A DNA stretch of 54,889 nt from Pigoraptor chileana (Eukaryota; Opisthokonta; Filasterea): positions 1 to 54,889 of the forward strand of contig CALSCR010003192.1 of NCBI GenBank assembly GCA_943704495.1. The letters are read 5' to 3'. The position numbers and the translations under genes are program-made. Under the pieces are notes generated by a model that was not told where the DNA came from, ran no database searches, and saw nothing but the letters and a program-made list of their open reading frames with translations. This document shows positions 1 through 13,500 of this stretch, piece by piece; within the stretch, counting starts at the first letter, position 1; every line of letters starts with the position of its first letter.

Positions 1-205
1 GTTCACCGTGTATTTGATCGATAAAGCAGCACCACCTCTTGTGTCTCCATCCAGTTTGGTCAGAACCACCCCGGTAAAATCGGGTCAATGATGAACAGAA
101 GTCAAAGGGCGTGTGAGTGCAAACTGAACTCCATCAAGCAACACAGAACGAAGGAAAGAAGAATAGAGAAAAAGCAAAAAAGAGAGCTTTAATTGGCCAA
201 CGCAC

Positions 206-2834
206 CTTCATGCCGACGACAGTGTTTGACTGGGAGTCGCGGTAGATGATGTTGATGTTGTTGCGGCGAGTGGCAAGCAGGGAGGGGAACATGTTCCGCT
301 GTATGTCCGACACGGCAACCTTTGCGGTCGACTGCAGAGTGCCGCCAATCCAGTACCAGATGCCGGTCACGGGGGAGATGAATCCGATGTCAATGTCATC
401 TGTGCGCGTGCGTGGTGTTGGAAGAGGGGGGAGAGGACCACGTGACACACCACAAAGCAACAGGGAAATAGCACAGAGTCAGTGTTGTGCTTGCACAGAT
501 GCCATAGATGGAACAAATGGACAACAACCACTGTCGGTTGCTGCCAACCAACGCACACGTGATACCCACTGACGACCTCGAACGGCTTGAGAGTGATCCA
601 AAAGGACTGCCCTGAAATGAGACTTGTTGCGGTAATGTTGACAATCTTATTGCTGCCAGCCTCACAGACAGAGCTGGTGAAGGTGACCATCTGTGTGTGT
701 GTGTTGTGTGTGTGTGTGTTGTGTGTGTGTGTGTGTGTGCGTTTATGTGCAGCAGCGACAAGAGACGTTCAGTACTCAAACACCACGCAAAAGCCCATCA
801 ATTCAAACAAAGAAGAGCTACAGGAAAAGAGAACAACATAAATAAATAAGAATAAACGCGCACGCACACCAGCGTGCCACTGCACTCCATATGCACCAAG
901 CACACCAGACAGCAAATGCACTCACCCCGTCCTTTGCCGTGATGGACCTGTCGGTGATGCAGCCTCCGCCAACAAGCGACACGGTCACGTTGAGAGACGA
1001 GTCCAATCCGCTAGTGACGACATCATTACTCGCCCCCACAATCGAGATTAGAGGAAGAGTGTCAAACTGGAAATTGGCGCGGAGTGCGCGAGACATGTCC
1101 GTGTCGGTCTTGGGGTTTACAACGAGAGCGACCGCGGTGGGGCCTGCGGAGATACACCACAGGGGAGAGCGAGTGTGTGCGTGCAAGAATCGGGATGATA
1201 GGGATTAGCATGGGTTGCACAAACTCATCCAGTTTCATGGGAAAATAAACCCGCGCGTCAGCAATCAACAACTCAACAGCAACATATTAGCAAACCACAA
1301 ACACTCACTCTTGATGTTGAAAAAGCGCGACAACAGCACGGCGTCCGAATTGAGTGTGATGTTGTACTCGAGTGGCACGCGCTGATAAGGCGGATAAAAC
1401 TTTGTTGCGGTAAAGTTGAGTTGGAGTCCCTCAAACACGTCGAGGAGACGGACATTGCTGAATGTGGCCACTCCGGCGACGGCCTGTGTGCGAATGACAA
1501 TATTCTCGTCGCTGGCCTTGAACACCTGCGGGCTGGTGATGCGCACTTTGACGGACGTCATGCGATTGGCCTCGCTGAATGTCTTTAAGACGGTTGAATT
1601 GACCTTGGTGGGGATCGTCAGGTCCACATTCGCAGTTGCATCAAGGCCGTCGGTGAGGCGCACGAGGTTGTTCGAGTCGTCCAGAGTGAGGAGCTCAACC
1701 TGAATGTTGCCGAGCGCCACGTTTGCAGAGACATCATCAAAGACGGACGGGTTCACCACCCGCAGCTTCACGACGTTTTCTGTTGCAAAACGGAGACACA
1801 GTGGCAGATCGGGAGAGGAGGTGGTGAGAAAAATAAGACAAAAACAAAATGATTGAAATTGATTTGGGCACTATGTTGCAGATGCCGCCTAATCGAACAT
1901 CGCACAACGGCAGTTTGTCATGGCACGCGTGCCTGTCCACATACTCGTTGCACGGAGGGCGTTTGTGGTGACGGGGGTAATGGTGTTGTCCTCGGGCACC
2001 TCAAAACGGATCCGTCGGAACCACGCCGCCGGGTTTCCCCCGATCACAGTCGAAACGTTGTGGGCAAGGTACTTGAAGTTTGCGGCTCCCTTGAGCGCAG
2101 ACAGGGGCACGAGACCGTCAGGATTGCAGATGATTGCAGCCTGTGGAAAGCGCACCGTCGAGTTGGGCTCAATGTTCGTGAAGGAGCACAGGGATCCGGG
2201 GTACGTGTCGTTCAGAGAGTTGTCTGAAATGATTGATCGTGCCGTAATCACGTAGGGCTTTCCCGTGGCTGCGTTGTTGCCCACATAGGTTGTGCCGTTG
2301 GCGTACGCAATGGTGACCTTCACAGATCGGAGCTGGAATGTCCGTGCGGGCACATTGTAGGCAGCAATCAGTTGCTCAAGCTGGGACGCCTGGGCATTCG
2401 TCACCGGTGTGTTCGCAGTCCGGAGCGCCGTAATTGTCGCAACCGTTGCCGTTATGTCCGGCGGTGCGTATGAGGTATCCAGCTTGAGTTGAACTGCGCA
2501 GATGAAATAATTAGAGAAAGAAAGAGAGAGAGTGTGTGTGTGTGTGAGTGTGTGAGTGAGAGGATTTCGAGGTGCAATCGGCGAGTTCATTGAGCGGTGC
2601 CCGATGATCTATTGATTGTCGCGGACTATGCCATGCCATCTCAGAACGGTTGTCCCCGAGGTCACGCGACATGCGACACTGACAGGCGAGCCGTTCCCGG
2701 TCCCACAAACCGTATTCAACACAAAGCATCACATAACATTGGTACCCACGCTGTGCATCAATGGCGCCTGCTAGTGCCATGATGACCAGTGCGATGCCGA
2801 GGATGCTCCTCAGGCGCATTGATGGTGCCATCAT
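206..2834 (-). CDS. Receptor guanylyl cyclase paralog, N-terminal ectodomain part (runs off the left edge)
   Basis: Six exons are visible: 2750-2834, 1945-2493, 1309-1779, 926-1143, 570-690 and 206-399, with phases 1,1,1,0,1,0. The ATG at 2834 opens a signal peptide with a hydrophobic run ending near IDAQ. Three Ig-like beta-sandwich repeats follow (sharing the pattern G-V-A-T-F-x-N-V-R then L-x-F/L-N-x-T-A-T-K). The last exon starts a type I periplasmic-binding/ANF-receptor fold (DIDIGFISPVTGIWYWIGG). It aligns along its length with the gene at 4540-14784, for example NVDLTIP and NVRLLDV against NVDLTIP and NVRVLDV, so the two are paralogs. The transmembrane, kinase-homology and cyclase parts would lie beyond base 1 and are inferred, not seen. 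I found no convincing exon in bases 1-205. The gene shares a divergent promoter with its paralog. Two donors use GTGGGT (after 2750 and 570). Confidence 0.8.
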
Positions 2835-3163
2835 TAAATTGTGCGGCAGACGATCGACAGAGCGTCGCCTGTCTTTTCCCCTCTTTGGGATGCCTTCTAT
2901 GCACAACCGTCGACAGTGATACGCAACGGTAATGATGATGCTATTGGTGATATACGCCGCTTTGAAAGACTTTGTAGGAATCGTATGCAAGTTTAAAAAA
3001 TTATGGCAAGTTGGCCTTTGTAGAACGCTTACTGCCCCGCATCTGCATCTGTCAAACTCGCCCACGATGCAGCAACCCATGCACTCAGCAATTGGACAGA
3101 GTGGTGGCAACACAGAGTAAGAACGACAATGTTGGTTGCGTGAGCGTGCGTGCGTGTCGATCG

Positions 3164-3235
3164 AGTGAGAGAGAGAGAGGGAGAGAGGGAGAGAGAGAGA
3201 GGAAGAGGGAGAGAGAGGAGGAGAGGAAGGAGAGG
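3164..3235. repeat. GA-rich microsatellite
   Basis: Near-continuous GA/GGA repeats in the shared promoter of the two receptor cyclase genes. Frames through it encode only Arg-Glu or Ser-Leu runs and are not genes. Confidence 0.85.
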
Positions 3236-3620
3236 GAACCTCCTTCGCGACCGAACAGTAGAATTTTGGTGCCACCGAATGGAATGCAACTTTTGCAGTA
3301 AGCGTCATCAGACAAGTGCGGACTTCTCCACGACATCGCAAACTGGGAAATTTCAAATAAATTCCGTCATTTTCGCCGCATTTCAAATCATCCCCGCCGG
3401 CGATGTTCCATTTTTTCCCCCGTCACCGGAGAGTGAGGAAGAAAACACACACTGCGCCGCTATATTTCTAGTGAACAAAAATAATAATCAAAACATTATT
3501 ACTAATAATATCCGCGCCGATCAAATGTATCGGATTTGTATCAATTCCAAAAAATCCCGCGTAACCAAATTTGTGTTTTTTCAACAACAATTGTTTTCAA
3601 AAGCAGCAAAAAAATTTAGC

Positions 3621-3635
3621 GGCGCCATGGCAACC
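3621..3635. promoter_or_regulatory. RFX X-box-like site in the divergent cyclase promoter
   Basis: The bases read GGCGCC-AT-GGCAAC-C. The RFX X-box consensus is GTNRCC, 0-3 bases, RGYAAC. The right half is perfect and the left half has one mismatch (11 of 12 positions). It sits about 790 bp upstream of the left gene's ATG and about 900 bp upstream of the right one's. RFX sites mark ciliary genes in animals; the function here is inference. Confidence 0.4.
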
Positions 3636-4153
3636 GAGGCCTTATTCAGTGTGTGAACGCCCCATTTTCGCACGAATTTGGCGTGAATTAGACTGACGCA
3701 TGAGGGGAAAATATTGCCCGGTTTCGCAGTTTGCGCAATTCACGAGCCTGGAGGATTTGTGGATGCAACGGGATTGGGCGGATCGGAAAGTGGACACTTG
3801 CTTTTTTTGAAATATTATTTTTATTTTTAGTTTAGTATCGGGAAAATCGATTCAGTTGGTCTTTTTATTTATTATTTTTTAATGAAATTTATTATTTCAT
3901 CATTTATTTCAATGACCGTCCAAAAAATAATTTTAAAAAAAAATAATTTATTTATATATTTTTGTGACCCCTTCCCTGACAACGTAGAATTCCACTTTTC
4001 GACTCGTGTGAGATTGCAAAAAAGCGATACATAGCGACCATAATGCAAACGAATGAAACTAAGTATACGCCTTTGTGAGGGCGCATTCCTTTGCATTTTG
4101 CTGCGCAGCAAACCGGCTTATTGGCCGACCAGCCGCAGTGACGACTCCTCCTC

Positions 4154-4212
4154 CGTTCTCTCTCTGTCTCTGTCTCTGTCTCTGTCTCTGTCTCTGTCTC
4201 TGTCTCGGTCTC
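4154..4212. repeat. CTCTGT hexanucleotide tandem repeat
   Basis: About eight to nine copies of CTCTGT with one CTCGGT variant, 330 bp upstream of the receptor cyclase ATG. Frames through it are Ser-Leu or Arg-Gln runs and not coding. Confidence 0.9.
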
Positions 4213-4539
4213 TGTCTATCTCTTTCTCTGTCTCGGTCCTCTCTCTTTTCTCTGTGTGCGAGTGCGTTCGCGAGGCACTTCTCTGCGCAAGTGCACGTAA
4301 CACACCAGTGCGACATGCATCAGCAGTTTGCGCAAGTTCACCATCAATCCATATTTGCTTACTTTGTGGCAGTTTGTACCAAAAAAATATACTGTCAATC
4401 GTCGTTCTTAGTAGATCATTACTTTGGAAATCGTGGAAATCGTTCCCTCTGTCGTGAATATTGAAACACGATAAGGGAGTTTTGCATTGGAAGATCAACG
4501 TGGCCTACGTGGCCCAAAGAAATTCAAAACAAAAAAAAG

Positions 4540-5577
4540 ATGGCCAAGTCTTTTTCCGCGGCTCACCTTTGGGTCTGCGTAGTCGTTGCCCTCGGATGCG
4601 CCTCTTGTGCCAACTCGCAAGGTGTGAGAAGGATGCGGTCGTGTGGATGCGTCGGTTTTTATGTGTCGGGCTGAACGAACGCACCTGTCAAAATTAATTT
4701 CGGTCTTGAAGTGTTGAAGCTTGTTTTGCTTCACTCACTGTTGTCGGAAATGGGATCGCATTGATAGATGGCTGTCGTTAATCACTCCCAAACCTATCAT
4801 TTGTTTCTTTGCCACCTTCCAGTTCATCTCGCTTTCGACGTTAGCACCGCCGTGCCAAACTTCTTCACCCTGTACGCGGATGTCCTCAGTGGTTCGGGCA
4901 CTGCTGCTGCCAGTGCCCAGACCATGCTGATGTACAACACTCCCTCAAACAGCTCCCTGCTTGCGACAATCACCGTGCGCATTCTCGATGCAAGCAACAA
5001 CCTCGTCACCACGGGACCCAACTCGCAGCTGAAGATCACGGCGACCTCCGTGTTGTACAACAATTCGCTGACAGACAACTGGAAAGGACGGCTGTGCACG
5101 ATGCCCGGCCTATCCATCTCGAGCGATCAGCAGCTTCCCTTTTACTTCATCACGTGCGTGATTGACTCTGCCCATCCCAAGGGATCCGTGTCAGTCAATG
5201 CGACTGCGGGAATCGCCTCGTTCAGCTTTCTTACGCTGACGGCGCCCACCATTGACCTGACGCTCGGCAACGATGCACTCCTCTCTGCTCGCTCTCTGCG
5301 CTTTGAGGTGGAGGGATCGGCCGTGCCTGTGCTTCTCTCCCAGCCTCACCATGCCACCTGTGAGTTTACTTTGCCATGTTCGCTGCTGTTGGGCACGCGT
5401 GTCTGCTTGTTTTGCGGTCATATTTGTGGCGTAGAATGTCTTTATTCAGCAATGTGTCTTGTTGGGTTGTTTGGGGTGTTGGGTTCCATTTGTGAGGGAT
5501 TACCAAGCATTGTGGCGGCCTATCTCTTGTCACACCACATTTTGCTTACTCTTGCCGCTCTACACTCTTGTCGCACA

Positions 5578-5642
<65 letters not shown>

Positions 5643-7503
5643 AACCCTTTCCGTGAACAGTCCCTGCGGCCTTCTATCGCCTCACGGCAGACACCACCAT
5701 GCCGACCACAATTGTCGCCAACACTGCGTTTCCCACCATGAAGGTCGAGGCCATGTTTGCAAACCCACTGTACCAGAACCCGTCCTTCCCATCGGCCGTG
5801 CAGTACCTCCCGCTGACGTTTGGCATTGACGCCAACGTCAATGTGGATCTCACCATTCCCCGCGTGCTTGATGGAAAGACCCTCAAGCCCTTTGAAACGT
5901 ACGCTGGCCTCCTGATCAGCTCGCTTGTGAAGATGGGGGGCGCCGGACTCACCGTGTCGAGCAAGAAGGAGGAGATGTTCCGCGTGAGGATGTCGAACGG
6001 TGTTGCCACATTCAACAACGTGCGCGTCTTGGACGTCTACACCAACCTCCGCTTCAACCTCACCGCCACAAAGCCCCACCCGTTTTACTATCGAGTGCCT
6101 CTCGATTACTCGGATGCCGGTGTGCTCCTGACGCCGGCCTTCAACGTCACTGGTGCGTTCTGTTGTGTCGTGTGCATGCGCGTGTGCGTGCGTGTGTGTG
6201 TTGATTGTGTGTGTCAGTTGTGTGCGTGTACATGTTCCTGTGTCTCTGTAGAGAGATTGGTGATTTGCATTAGTGAATGCTGTTGTTGTGCGCGCCACCC
6301 TGCCCCAATCATCAGAAAACATACGAAAAACAAACAAACAGCGAATATTGGTACTAACAGCTCAAACGACCAAAACACTGCCGTGCAGCGCAACAAGTGA
6401 CGCAGCTTGTGCTTGATCCCGCGACGGACACGGACATGTCGCCCAAAATGGACGCCTTCTTTTCGTTTGACACTCCACCGGTCATCCGTCTTCTCGATGC
6501 CAGCGGCATGCAGGTCTTCTCTGGGCCAGACTCCACGTAAGTGCTTTTGTGTTGTGTGTTGCTTGTACTGTTGCTGGTGCTGCTGTTTGTTCAGTTGTTG
6601 ATTGCTAGTAGGACTATGATGCTATTGTTCTTTCTCTGTGGTGTTTTTCATCTTCAAACTACTTAATTGGCCATACCACACATACACTCTTTTCCCAATA
6701 CCCGCTCTCCCGCTGCAGGCTCGAGCTTACCGTGACCGTAAGCAGCAATCTCTGCCTCACTTCGCAGAAGATTAAGGCTGTGCGTGGCGCCGCCGTCTTC
6801 AAGGACTCTGTCTGCCAGGATGCGACGGGCGCTGTTCTCACGTTCACGACCACGAGCACTTTTGGAGGATCCACCATGAACGTCGCCACAAAGCCATTCA
6901 ATGTCGGACGTGAGTACCTACACCGCGGCACATGCGTGAAGATCCTGACACTTGCGCTGCACACTGAGATGCTCTATATTTCGTGATTACTTCTCTTTAT
7001 CTCTTGTGTTTATCATGCATTTTTTGAAAAAAGCAAGTGCAAAGTCTGTGCCTTTGTACTCGAGACACTGACTTGAAATCCACATAACATGTCTCTGCTT
7101 ATTGCTGCATCTCTTTGTTGTGCAGGCGAAATTAGGATTGGATTTCTGATTCCGCGCACGGGTGCGTGGGGATGGGTCGGCGGAAGCTTTGAGACGGCGT
7201 CGATTCTTGCGTTTGACAACATCAAGAAGGGCAAGTACCCGGCACTCCTCCCGGGCTTCCAGGACAAGCTGATCCCCCTCGTACGCGATTCTGCCAGCGA
7301 CGCACTCATCGGCGTGTCGGAGTCACTCACGCTCATCCGCAATGCGCGCGTCAAGTGGGTGCACGTGACATGCGATGCATTAGTGACATCATCCTGGTTG
7401 TGCTTGTTGTTTGTTGGTGGTCATCGCTGTGATGATCAATGTTTTCTTTTTTTACAATATCCGCAATAACAACGCTTAACTAAACGATTGTTACGCACCA
7501 CAC

Positions 7504-7543
<40 letters not shown>

Positions 7544-10500
7544 ACAGGCTGATCATTGGTCCCGGTGAGGAGCCCGTGCCGCCGCCGGTGAGCCAGGTCT
7601 GCACCGTCAAGGAGATTGGCCAGCTGTCGTACACTGCGCCCAGCGAGGTGCTCAGTGACAAGACTGTGTTTCCCTACTTCAGCCGCATCGGACGCTCTGT
7701 CGGAATTGAGGGCATTGCAATGGCAAAGTTCCTTGCTAACCGTGGATGGACCCAGATTGTGAGTGCATTCCCTGTGCCACTGTTTATTTGATGTTAATTA
7801 TTGTATATGCTTGTGTGTATATATGCATGTGTTTGCGTTGTCTTTAGTATATGTGTTGTTTAAAGTATGTGCATTCATGTATGTGCATATGCATGCACGC
7901 CTGTTGGAAATTGGCAAGAAAACACATGACTGACTCCAGACCTTTTCCTCCCTCCCGAAAACACGCACACTCCCGTGACTTCAGGCCCTTATTACCAGTG
8001 TGTCCTTCCCCATTTCAAAGGGATTTCTCGAAACGTCGCGTCTTGTCGGAATTAACATTCTGACTGAGGTAAGCACAAACATAAACGCACACACCAACAC
8101 TAACACAAAGAAACACAACACACCACAACACACCACACCACAACATGTCCATGCTGTCTTGCCTGCAATGGCCTACTGATTGCTGTTGATCTTTTGCTGT
8201 GCGCTATAAGCTTCTCGGTACTATGGCTGACCGATTTGTGTTTTTTTTATTGGTCTTACGCAGATCTCGGTTCCCACGGAAGGCTTCCCCGACCTCACCG
8301 AATCTCTGACTAAAGTGAAAGAATCGGGCGCGCGCATCATCCTCAACACGATTGAAAACGAGGTACGTAACCGCTCACAAGCACACGGCCTCTATTTGTG
8401 CTTGTGCAAAACAGCATCCCTCTTCCTCCCGTCTACTTTCGTCGAATAGCATGACGGATCGTTATTTCTGCTTACTTTGTTGATTACCAATATTCAACAC
8501 GCACACGCACACCACGCACACCACACACACGCGCACACCATACACACGCACAGGCATCGTGGCATCTGTACAAGGAGGCCATGCGCATGGGCGTTGCTGG
8601 ACAGGACGGATACCAGTGGGTCGCCGGCAGCACTGTCGCAGGAACATTCCCCTTTGCCAACCAGTTCCACACGTGCTCCACGCCCCCCATCTGCACGGTA
8701 TGTGCGCCTGTCTCTCTCTCTCTCTCGCATGGCATCATTGTGGGCAATGTATTGTCATGGCAACCATTCGGTGCAATTCGTGTTTGTTTGTTCTGTTATT
8801 TTTGATACCTTTTGCTGCTGGATATACTTTTATGCGAGAGCGACTATCACCCGTGTTTCTTGCGTGTTAATGGTCCCCCCCCCCCTCCATTTCGTTGCCA
8901 CGGCGCACTGCAGGCCGGTATGCGCGGGTATGTTTTCCTGCTCAACAAGTATGGCGACCCAACCAACGATGCCGATGGTGCGTGGGCAAGCCTCCTCACC
9001 GACTACCTTGCGCTGGACCCCGTGACACACAACGGCGAGATCCACATGCCCACATCCGCCGTGCTTCCCTTCCTCGGCCTCTGCTACGACACTGTGATGG
9101 TGTTTGCGACGGCGCTCAACCAGTTTATCATCAACAACCGCACCATCACCGGCCCCGACTTTGCCACGGAGGTGCGCAAGGTGGTGTATCAGGGTGTCAC
9201 TGGCACAATCCGCTTTGACGCAAACGGCGATCGTATTGGATTTGAGGGGTATGTGCTCAATCTGCACGCGAACAACACGGCCAACCGGCCCACGGACTCG
9301 AGCACGACGTTTGCGATTCCCTCGGTTGTGCTGATGCCCGACAAGGACCAGCCCTTGGTGGAGGTGCCCGTCGACCCGCGCGGTTTCAGGTGGGCACGCC
9401 GGGGACACGCTGTGTGATGTTGGGTTGTTTGTGTTTTTGGTGGCTGTTGCTTGCTGCTGGTTGCTGCTTTGTGTTGTGTGGCCTGGTTGAGTGAAGGTGA
9501 TTCGCAGGAAAGAAAGTATTGTTTTGCTGTGAACGCACACCAGGCCGTGTGAGTGCGATTATGTCCCGTCTGTGCTCACAGTGCACACATTTTCTCTCAC
9601 GCTCCCTACCATCAGGTACCCCGACGGCGTGCCAATGGACCGGCGCATCTTCCTCGGCGTGAATCTCGCAGCGGGCCCATCAACGACATTCCTCAGCGAC
9701 AGAGTTCCCCTCTCTCGTGAGTCTGAGATGCCATTATTGCTGCTCACCCCACTGCACTGTCACTGAGCCGATCCTCCATCTATTCCTCTTCTTTGTCAAG
9801 CGGCATGTGTCCACGTGCAACTCATCAAGCCACTCGATTAGAATATAAGCCAAAATGAATTGCTCACACTCTCTGTGTGCTCTGCCCACCACAACACAGA
9901 CGTTTGCGGACAGACGTGCACCAGGGTCAACACAACGCTGTCCAAGCCGTGGATCCCAGGCAATTGCCCCGTGTACATGGCCTCGAAGGAGCTGCCGGGC
10001 ATCATCCCCAGCGCACTCAACGCACAGGTCGCCGCCGAATTCCCCGCCGGTCTCTCTGCAATGGTCACTGCGCAAGTGACGGCTCTCCTCACGGCCAAGC
10101 TCGGTGCAAGCGATGCGCCCACAATTGCTGCGTGCGGCGCGGCGGGCCAGACAGCGAGCTCTGCCGGCTGCCAGGGCCTGCTGATCCCGCAGACGGCTGT
10201 GGGCAATTCAACACGGTGCCTCGCGCTCATCCAGGCAAACATGGCAAACCTCTGCGGGGCGTCGCCGGCGCCCGCGTGCGTGCCGACGGCGGGCTGTCAA
10301 GCGCTTGTTGCACCCACACTCCCCGTCGTCGCGGCCTGTGGAGTCAACCTCGTCACGGGATCGGCGTCGACGCTGGGTGCTGCGGCGTGCTATAGCAAGC
10401 TCGCGCCCCGCCACCGCATGATTTCTGCCTGTGGCACCGACGGCACAAAGGCCATTTCCATCGCCTGCATTGCCCTTGCGGACGAACTCAAGTGGGTTGC

Positions 10501-13500
10501 GGGTTGTCTACTCTTGTGCTTCTGTGTCGTGTTTCTTCATCATTGTTGTTGGCTTCACGTGCACTGTGGGCTGCTGTCTGACCCTCTTTGATGTGTTGTG
10601 TGTGTGTCCTTGCCGCGTGTTCTGTCTGTGCGATGCGTCGCCAGGTACTGCGCCGAGGTCGCTCTTGCCAACACATATGCCAACGGTCTCTGCACATCAA
10701 ACAACCTGTGCCGCTGCAACGCCAAGCCCGCCTCAGCTACCACCCCCGGATGGATTGGCGCCGATTGCTCAATTCGTGGGTGTTTGCTCACTTCGCACGT
10801 CTTACGTATATGCATACATGGTCTGCTTTTGCTCTTTAATCCAATCCCTTTCGTAGTGTGTGCATAGTGACCACACATACTCTCCTCCTTACTCACCAGT
10901 CGCTCATCATCCATGTCCCTGTCCGTGTGTCTGTCCTCCCAACAACAGCTCAATGTGCCCAGACGTGCGTCAAGGGCACGTGCACTGGGCCTGACACATG
11001 CACATGCGCTCCCTACTGGACTGGCACTGCCTGCGAGATCGGTAGGTCAATGCTCTCCTTAGTGTGTGTTTCTGTGTTTGTGTGTTTTTATCACCATGCT
11101 TACAATGCACCCGATATCTTGAACGCCGTGTGGCGTCTATCTTTGCACGTGCAGCCATCTGCCAAAACACGTGCACGGCAGGACATGGACGCTGCGATGA
11201 GGACCCGAATATTGTTGGAACAAACGGCACGGGAGTGTATCCCAACAAGTGCTTTTGCGCCGCCGGATTCTACCACGGCGCCCTCAAGACGTGCGAGAAC
11301 AGTGGGTGTCACGTGTTCTCTGCATTGCGCACCTGTCTTGTATGTGCATTTTTGTGTTGCCCTTTGCCCTCCTTGCGTTCACGTCTCATCTCACCTCCCG
11401 ATTTCCCGTCCTATCCCATCCATACAACACGATACCACACCAACAGCCTGCCAGTGCGACCCCAAGGGCACCCTCGCGACCAGCCTCCTTGCCAATGGCA
11501 CTTATGCCTGCGGTGAATCTGATGGCGCGTGCCTCTGCAAGTCGGGTTACAGCGGCCAGTCATGCCACACGAGTGAGTGCTTTCCCTCTTTCTGAGTCCA
11601 TGGGCACAGCGCACACGACATTGGCTTGAATTCTGCATGTCATCTTGTGCTGTTGTGCATGCGAGTTGATGATGTCCCAATCGCTTTGTACTGAACGCCG
11701 TTGTATCTCGCTCCTTTTCACTTTGCCTCTTTGTGCGCGCGCAGAGGCCGTTCCCATTGTGGTCGTTGCCGCCCCCGCAGCCGCCGGCGGTGCGCTCATT
11801 CTCATCCTCATCATCTTATTTGCGCGCTGGTACCTCCGTCGGCAGAAGGAGGCGGCCGAGCTCGCCAACGTCGACTGGATGATCAACTACGAGCAGATTC
11901 AGCTCACCGGGAAGATGGGTGGGTTGTTATCATTGTTGATTGCAACAAGTAACCTCTGTTGTTGGCGTCATGTGCGAACATGCCGCATGTGCTGATTATC
12001 GCGCGAATTGTGCGTGCATGGCCGGCTCTCACTGACCTATCATGATTCTCGCACTCGTCAACACAAAATCCGACACAACAAAAAACACCCCCCCCCCCCT
12101 CCAAAAAACAAAACAAAACAAAAAACACAAACAAAAAAACAGCGGCGTTTGGCAGCCGCATGGGATCGATGACAGGCAGTCGGGCGGGCAGTCGGGCGGG
12201 CAGCCGCATTGGCAGTCGGCTCAGCCAGCGCAGCGGTGGATCTGGGGGCAGCGAGGGCCGCAACCAGCAGACGTTTTGCACCGTTGGCGTGTAGTGAGTG
12301 TCAGCTGCGTTTTATGACCTTGCATGTGACGGACGTTGTGTGCTGCTGTGTACAGCATGTTGTTGTTGATGCAGTTGTGTGGAGTGACGCAACGTGCGGT
12401 CAGACGAAGCATGCATCATCATCACGATGCCATTTTGTCCTGTGCATCCTGTGCATCCTGTGCATCCGTGCATCCGTGCATTCTGCTCACATGCCCGTGT
12501 GCTCGTGTGCACTGCCGCTGTCTGCAGCACTGGCCTCCGCGTGGCCATCCGCATGATCAACAAGCCCGTCGTCGATTTGAACAATAACGTCCGCCGCGAA
12601 CTGCGCGTCATGCGCGATTTGCGTCACACAAACGTCGTCAACTTTATTGGTGTTTGCGTCACTCCCCCGAATGTGTGCATTGTGACGGAGTATGCCGGCA
12701 AGGGGTCTCTGGCGGACGTGCTCAGCAACGCCGATCTCCCTCTCGACTGGGCATTCAAGTACTCTCTCGCGAGGGACATTGCAAACGGAATGGAATTTCT
12801 TCACAAGAGCGAAATTAAATCGCACGGCCGCCTCAAGAGCTCAAACTGCCTCATCGATCAGCGCTGGGTGCTCAAGCTCACCGGTGGGTTTGCGGTTTCA
12901 CTCTGGGCAAGCACGGTCGTTGTTGTTGTTATGGGATTTACATCGCTCACCCTCGACTGTCTGTCCCCCCCCTCCTATCCCTCTCTGTGAAAACACAAAC
13001 AATGGCACACAGATTTCGGCCTCCACGAGTTCAAGGCCGGCCAGGTTGTTGAGGACGAGAGCGAGTACAAGACTTATGCCAAGCTGCTGTGGACGGCACC
13101 CGAAATTCTCCGCAATCCACCGCTGCAGAACTTCAACGGCAAGAAGGCTGTTGAGGCGTGGCAGTCGACGCTCGACTACGGCGTGGGCACACCCGCCGGA
13201 GACATTTACTCGTATGGCATTGTGATGTGGGAGCTCCTCACGCGCGAGCCTCCGTACTCGAACTCTGAGGACGAGCCCAAGGGCATCATTGAAAAGGTGT
13301 GTGGGCGTGTGTGTGTGTGTGTGTGTGTGTGTTCGTGAGTGGGTGAAAGTTGTGTCGTCCACGTCACTTACACGGTGCCTGTTCACACACGCGCGCAGGT
13401 CAAGGCCGGCAACCACCGCCCCGATGTTCCAGAGGACTGCCCCGAGAAGTTCCTTGCGTTTATGAAGAAGTGCTGGGCCGAGGTGCCCGAGGAGCGTCAC

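Larger units (their letters stand above)
2835..4539. other. Divergent intergenic region between the two paralogous receptor cyclases
   Basis: These 1.7 kb separate the ATG at 2834 (-) from the ATG at 4540 (+), so both promoters must be here. The stretch holds a GA-rich microsatellite (about 3164-3235), an RFX X-box-like site (3621-3635), a very AT-rich block (about 3790-3960, runs of A and T) and a CTCTGT hexanucleotide array (about 4154-4212). Open frames across the simple repeats have no coding character. I see no RNA gene. Confidence 0.6.

Noticed and set aside
4053-4498. Several Ser-Leu and Arg-Gln rich frames on both strands
   Set aside because: They are translations of the CTCTGT hexanucleotide array.
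5546-6337. 263-codon minus-strand frame
   Set aside because: It runs antisense to a well-supported exon (5661-6152) of the receptor cyclase, crosses a CA repeat, and has no domain.
8830-9540. 236-codon minus-strand frame
   Set aside because: Antisense shadow of exon 8914-9389, whose plus-strand product aligns with ANF-receptor folds.
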